Origin: an uncultured Verrucomicrobiota bacterium
GTDB lineage: Bacteria; Verrucomicrobiota; Kiritimatiellia; RFP12; UBA1067
Assembly: GCA_947305585.1 (NCBI GenBank)
Contig: CAMZDY010000072.1
Coordinates: forward strand, 1 to 5,427
Length of the DNA: 5,427 nucleotides
Direction of reading: 5' to 3'
The position numbers and the translations under genes were made by a program. Every line of letters starts with the position of its first letter. Positions within the stretch are counted from its first letter, which is position 1. This document shows, in pieces, positions 5,353 through 5,427 of the stretch. The notes below the pieces were generated by a model. That model ran no database searches. It saw only the letters and a program-made list of their open reading frames with translations, and was not told the origin of the DNA.

Positions 5353-5427
5353 TAACAAGATGGAAAACCTTTACCAATTGCAAGTTCAACTTTCAAATTG
5401 TAAGGAATCACTCTGGTTTAGTGGAGG
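5353..5427 (+). promoter_or_regulatory. 5' leader of the next transcript with terminal GGAGG
   Basis: Downstream of the consensus promoter about 75 bases remain. The last five bases, GGAGG (5423-5427), look like a strong Shine-Dalgarno, so a coding start is expected within about ten bases beyond the window. An imperfect inverted repeat lies at 5375-5400, with AAGTT/AACTT (5382-5386 and 5388-5392) at its centre. An ATG at 5360 opens a frame of 22 codons that reaches the window edge without a stop, but it lacks a ribosome binding site and lies only about 8 bases after the predicted transcript start. It could be a leader peptide, the true start, or chance. Confidence 0.45.

Larger units (their letters stand above)
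5133..5427. other. intergenic region rich in repeats and signals, no complete gene
   Basis: This 295-base stretch holds no complete gene on either strand that I can support. Base composition shifts from GC-rich to AT-rich near base 5178. From left to right it contains a CTAG palindrome, a terminator-like stem, an AT-only hairpin, a heptamer tandem array, a consensus promoter, and a leader ending in a Shine-Dalgarno. Each is listed separately where it can be defined. Confidence 0.8.

Noticed and set aside
5360..5427. Start of a protein gene at ATG 5360, open to the window edge
   Set aside because: Only 22 codons are visible, there is no Shine-Dalgarno, and a strong GGAGG at the edge points to a start further right. 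Kept as a possibility in the leader entry but not called as a gene.

Overview
The window is a GC-rich bacterial chromosome segment with a compact plus-strand operon for the early and middle steps of biotin synthesis. It is bounded by a divergent tRNA-Val gene on the left and an AT-rich regulatory stretch on the right. The gene order is nif3-like, bioD, bioA, a fused bioW-bioF gene, then ung. Neighbouring genes overlap by 4, 4, 8 and 4 bases, so all five are probably one transcript with coupled translation.

Layout: bases 1-54 hold the 5' part of a tRNA-Val(UAC) gene on the minus strand, cut by the window edge. Its near-consensus promoter fills the 46-base gap and almost touches the nif3 start codon. 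Bases 101-5132 are the five-gene operon. Bases 5133-5427 carry no complete gene. They hold a group of CTAG-containing inverted repeats including a probable terminator, a second AT-only hairpin, five tandem copies of a GATTTNN heptamer, a fully consensus sigma-70 promoter (TTGACA, 17 bases, TATAAT), and a leader ending in GGAGG, presumably the ribosome binding site of a gene starting just outside the window.

How the genes work together: the BioW domain activates free pimelate to pimeloyl-CoA. The BioF domain on the same polypeptide condenses it with L-alanine to 8-amino-7-oxononanoate (KAPA). BioA transaminates KAPA to 7,8-diaminononanoate, and BioD closes the ureido ring to dethiobiotin. The final enzyme, BioB, is not encoded here, nor is BirA. 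The flanking genes, a Nif3-family dinuclear-metal protein and family-1 uracil-DNA glycosylase, have no established link to biotin.

The organism is a bacterium: it has sigma-70 promoters, Shine-Dalgarno sequences and a bacterial-type UDG. Use of BioW rather than BioC/BioH points to a pimelate-activating route, seen in Bacillus, Aquifex and scattered other lineages. High GC genes with very AT-rich spacers would fit several phyla (Kiritimatiellota/Verrucomicrobiota and relatives are a guess); I cannot fix the taxon. The most notable items are the bioW-bioF fusion, an unusually trimmed BioF domain, and the repeat-rich region downstream of ung. I do not see evidence for a wholly new system such as a defence or mobile element.
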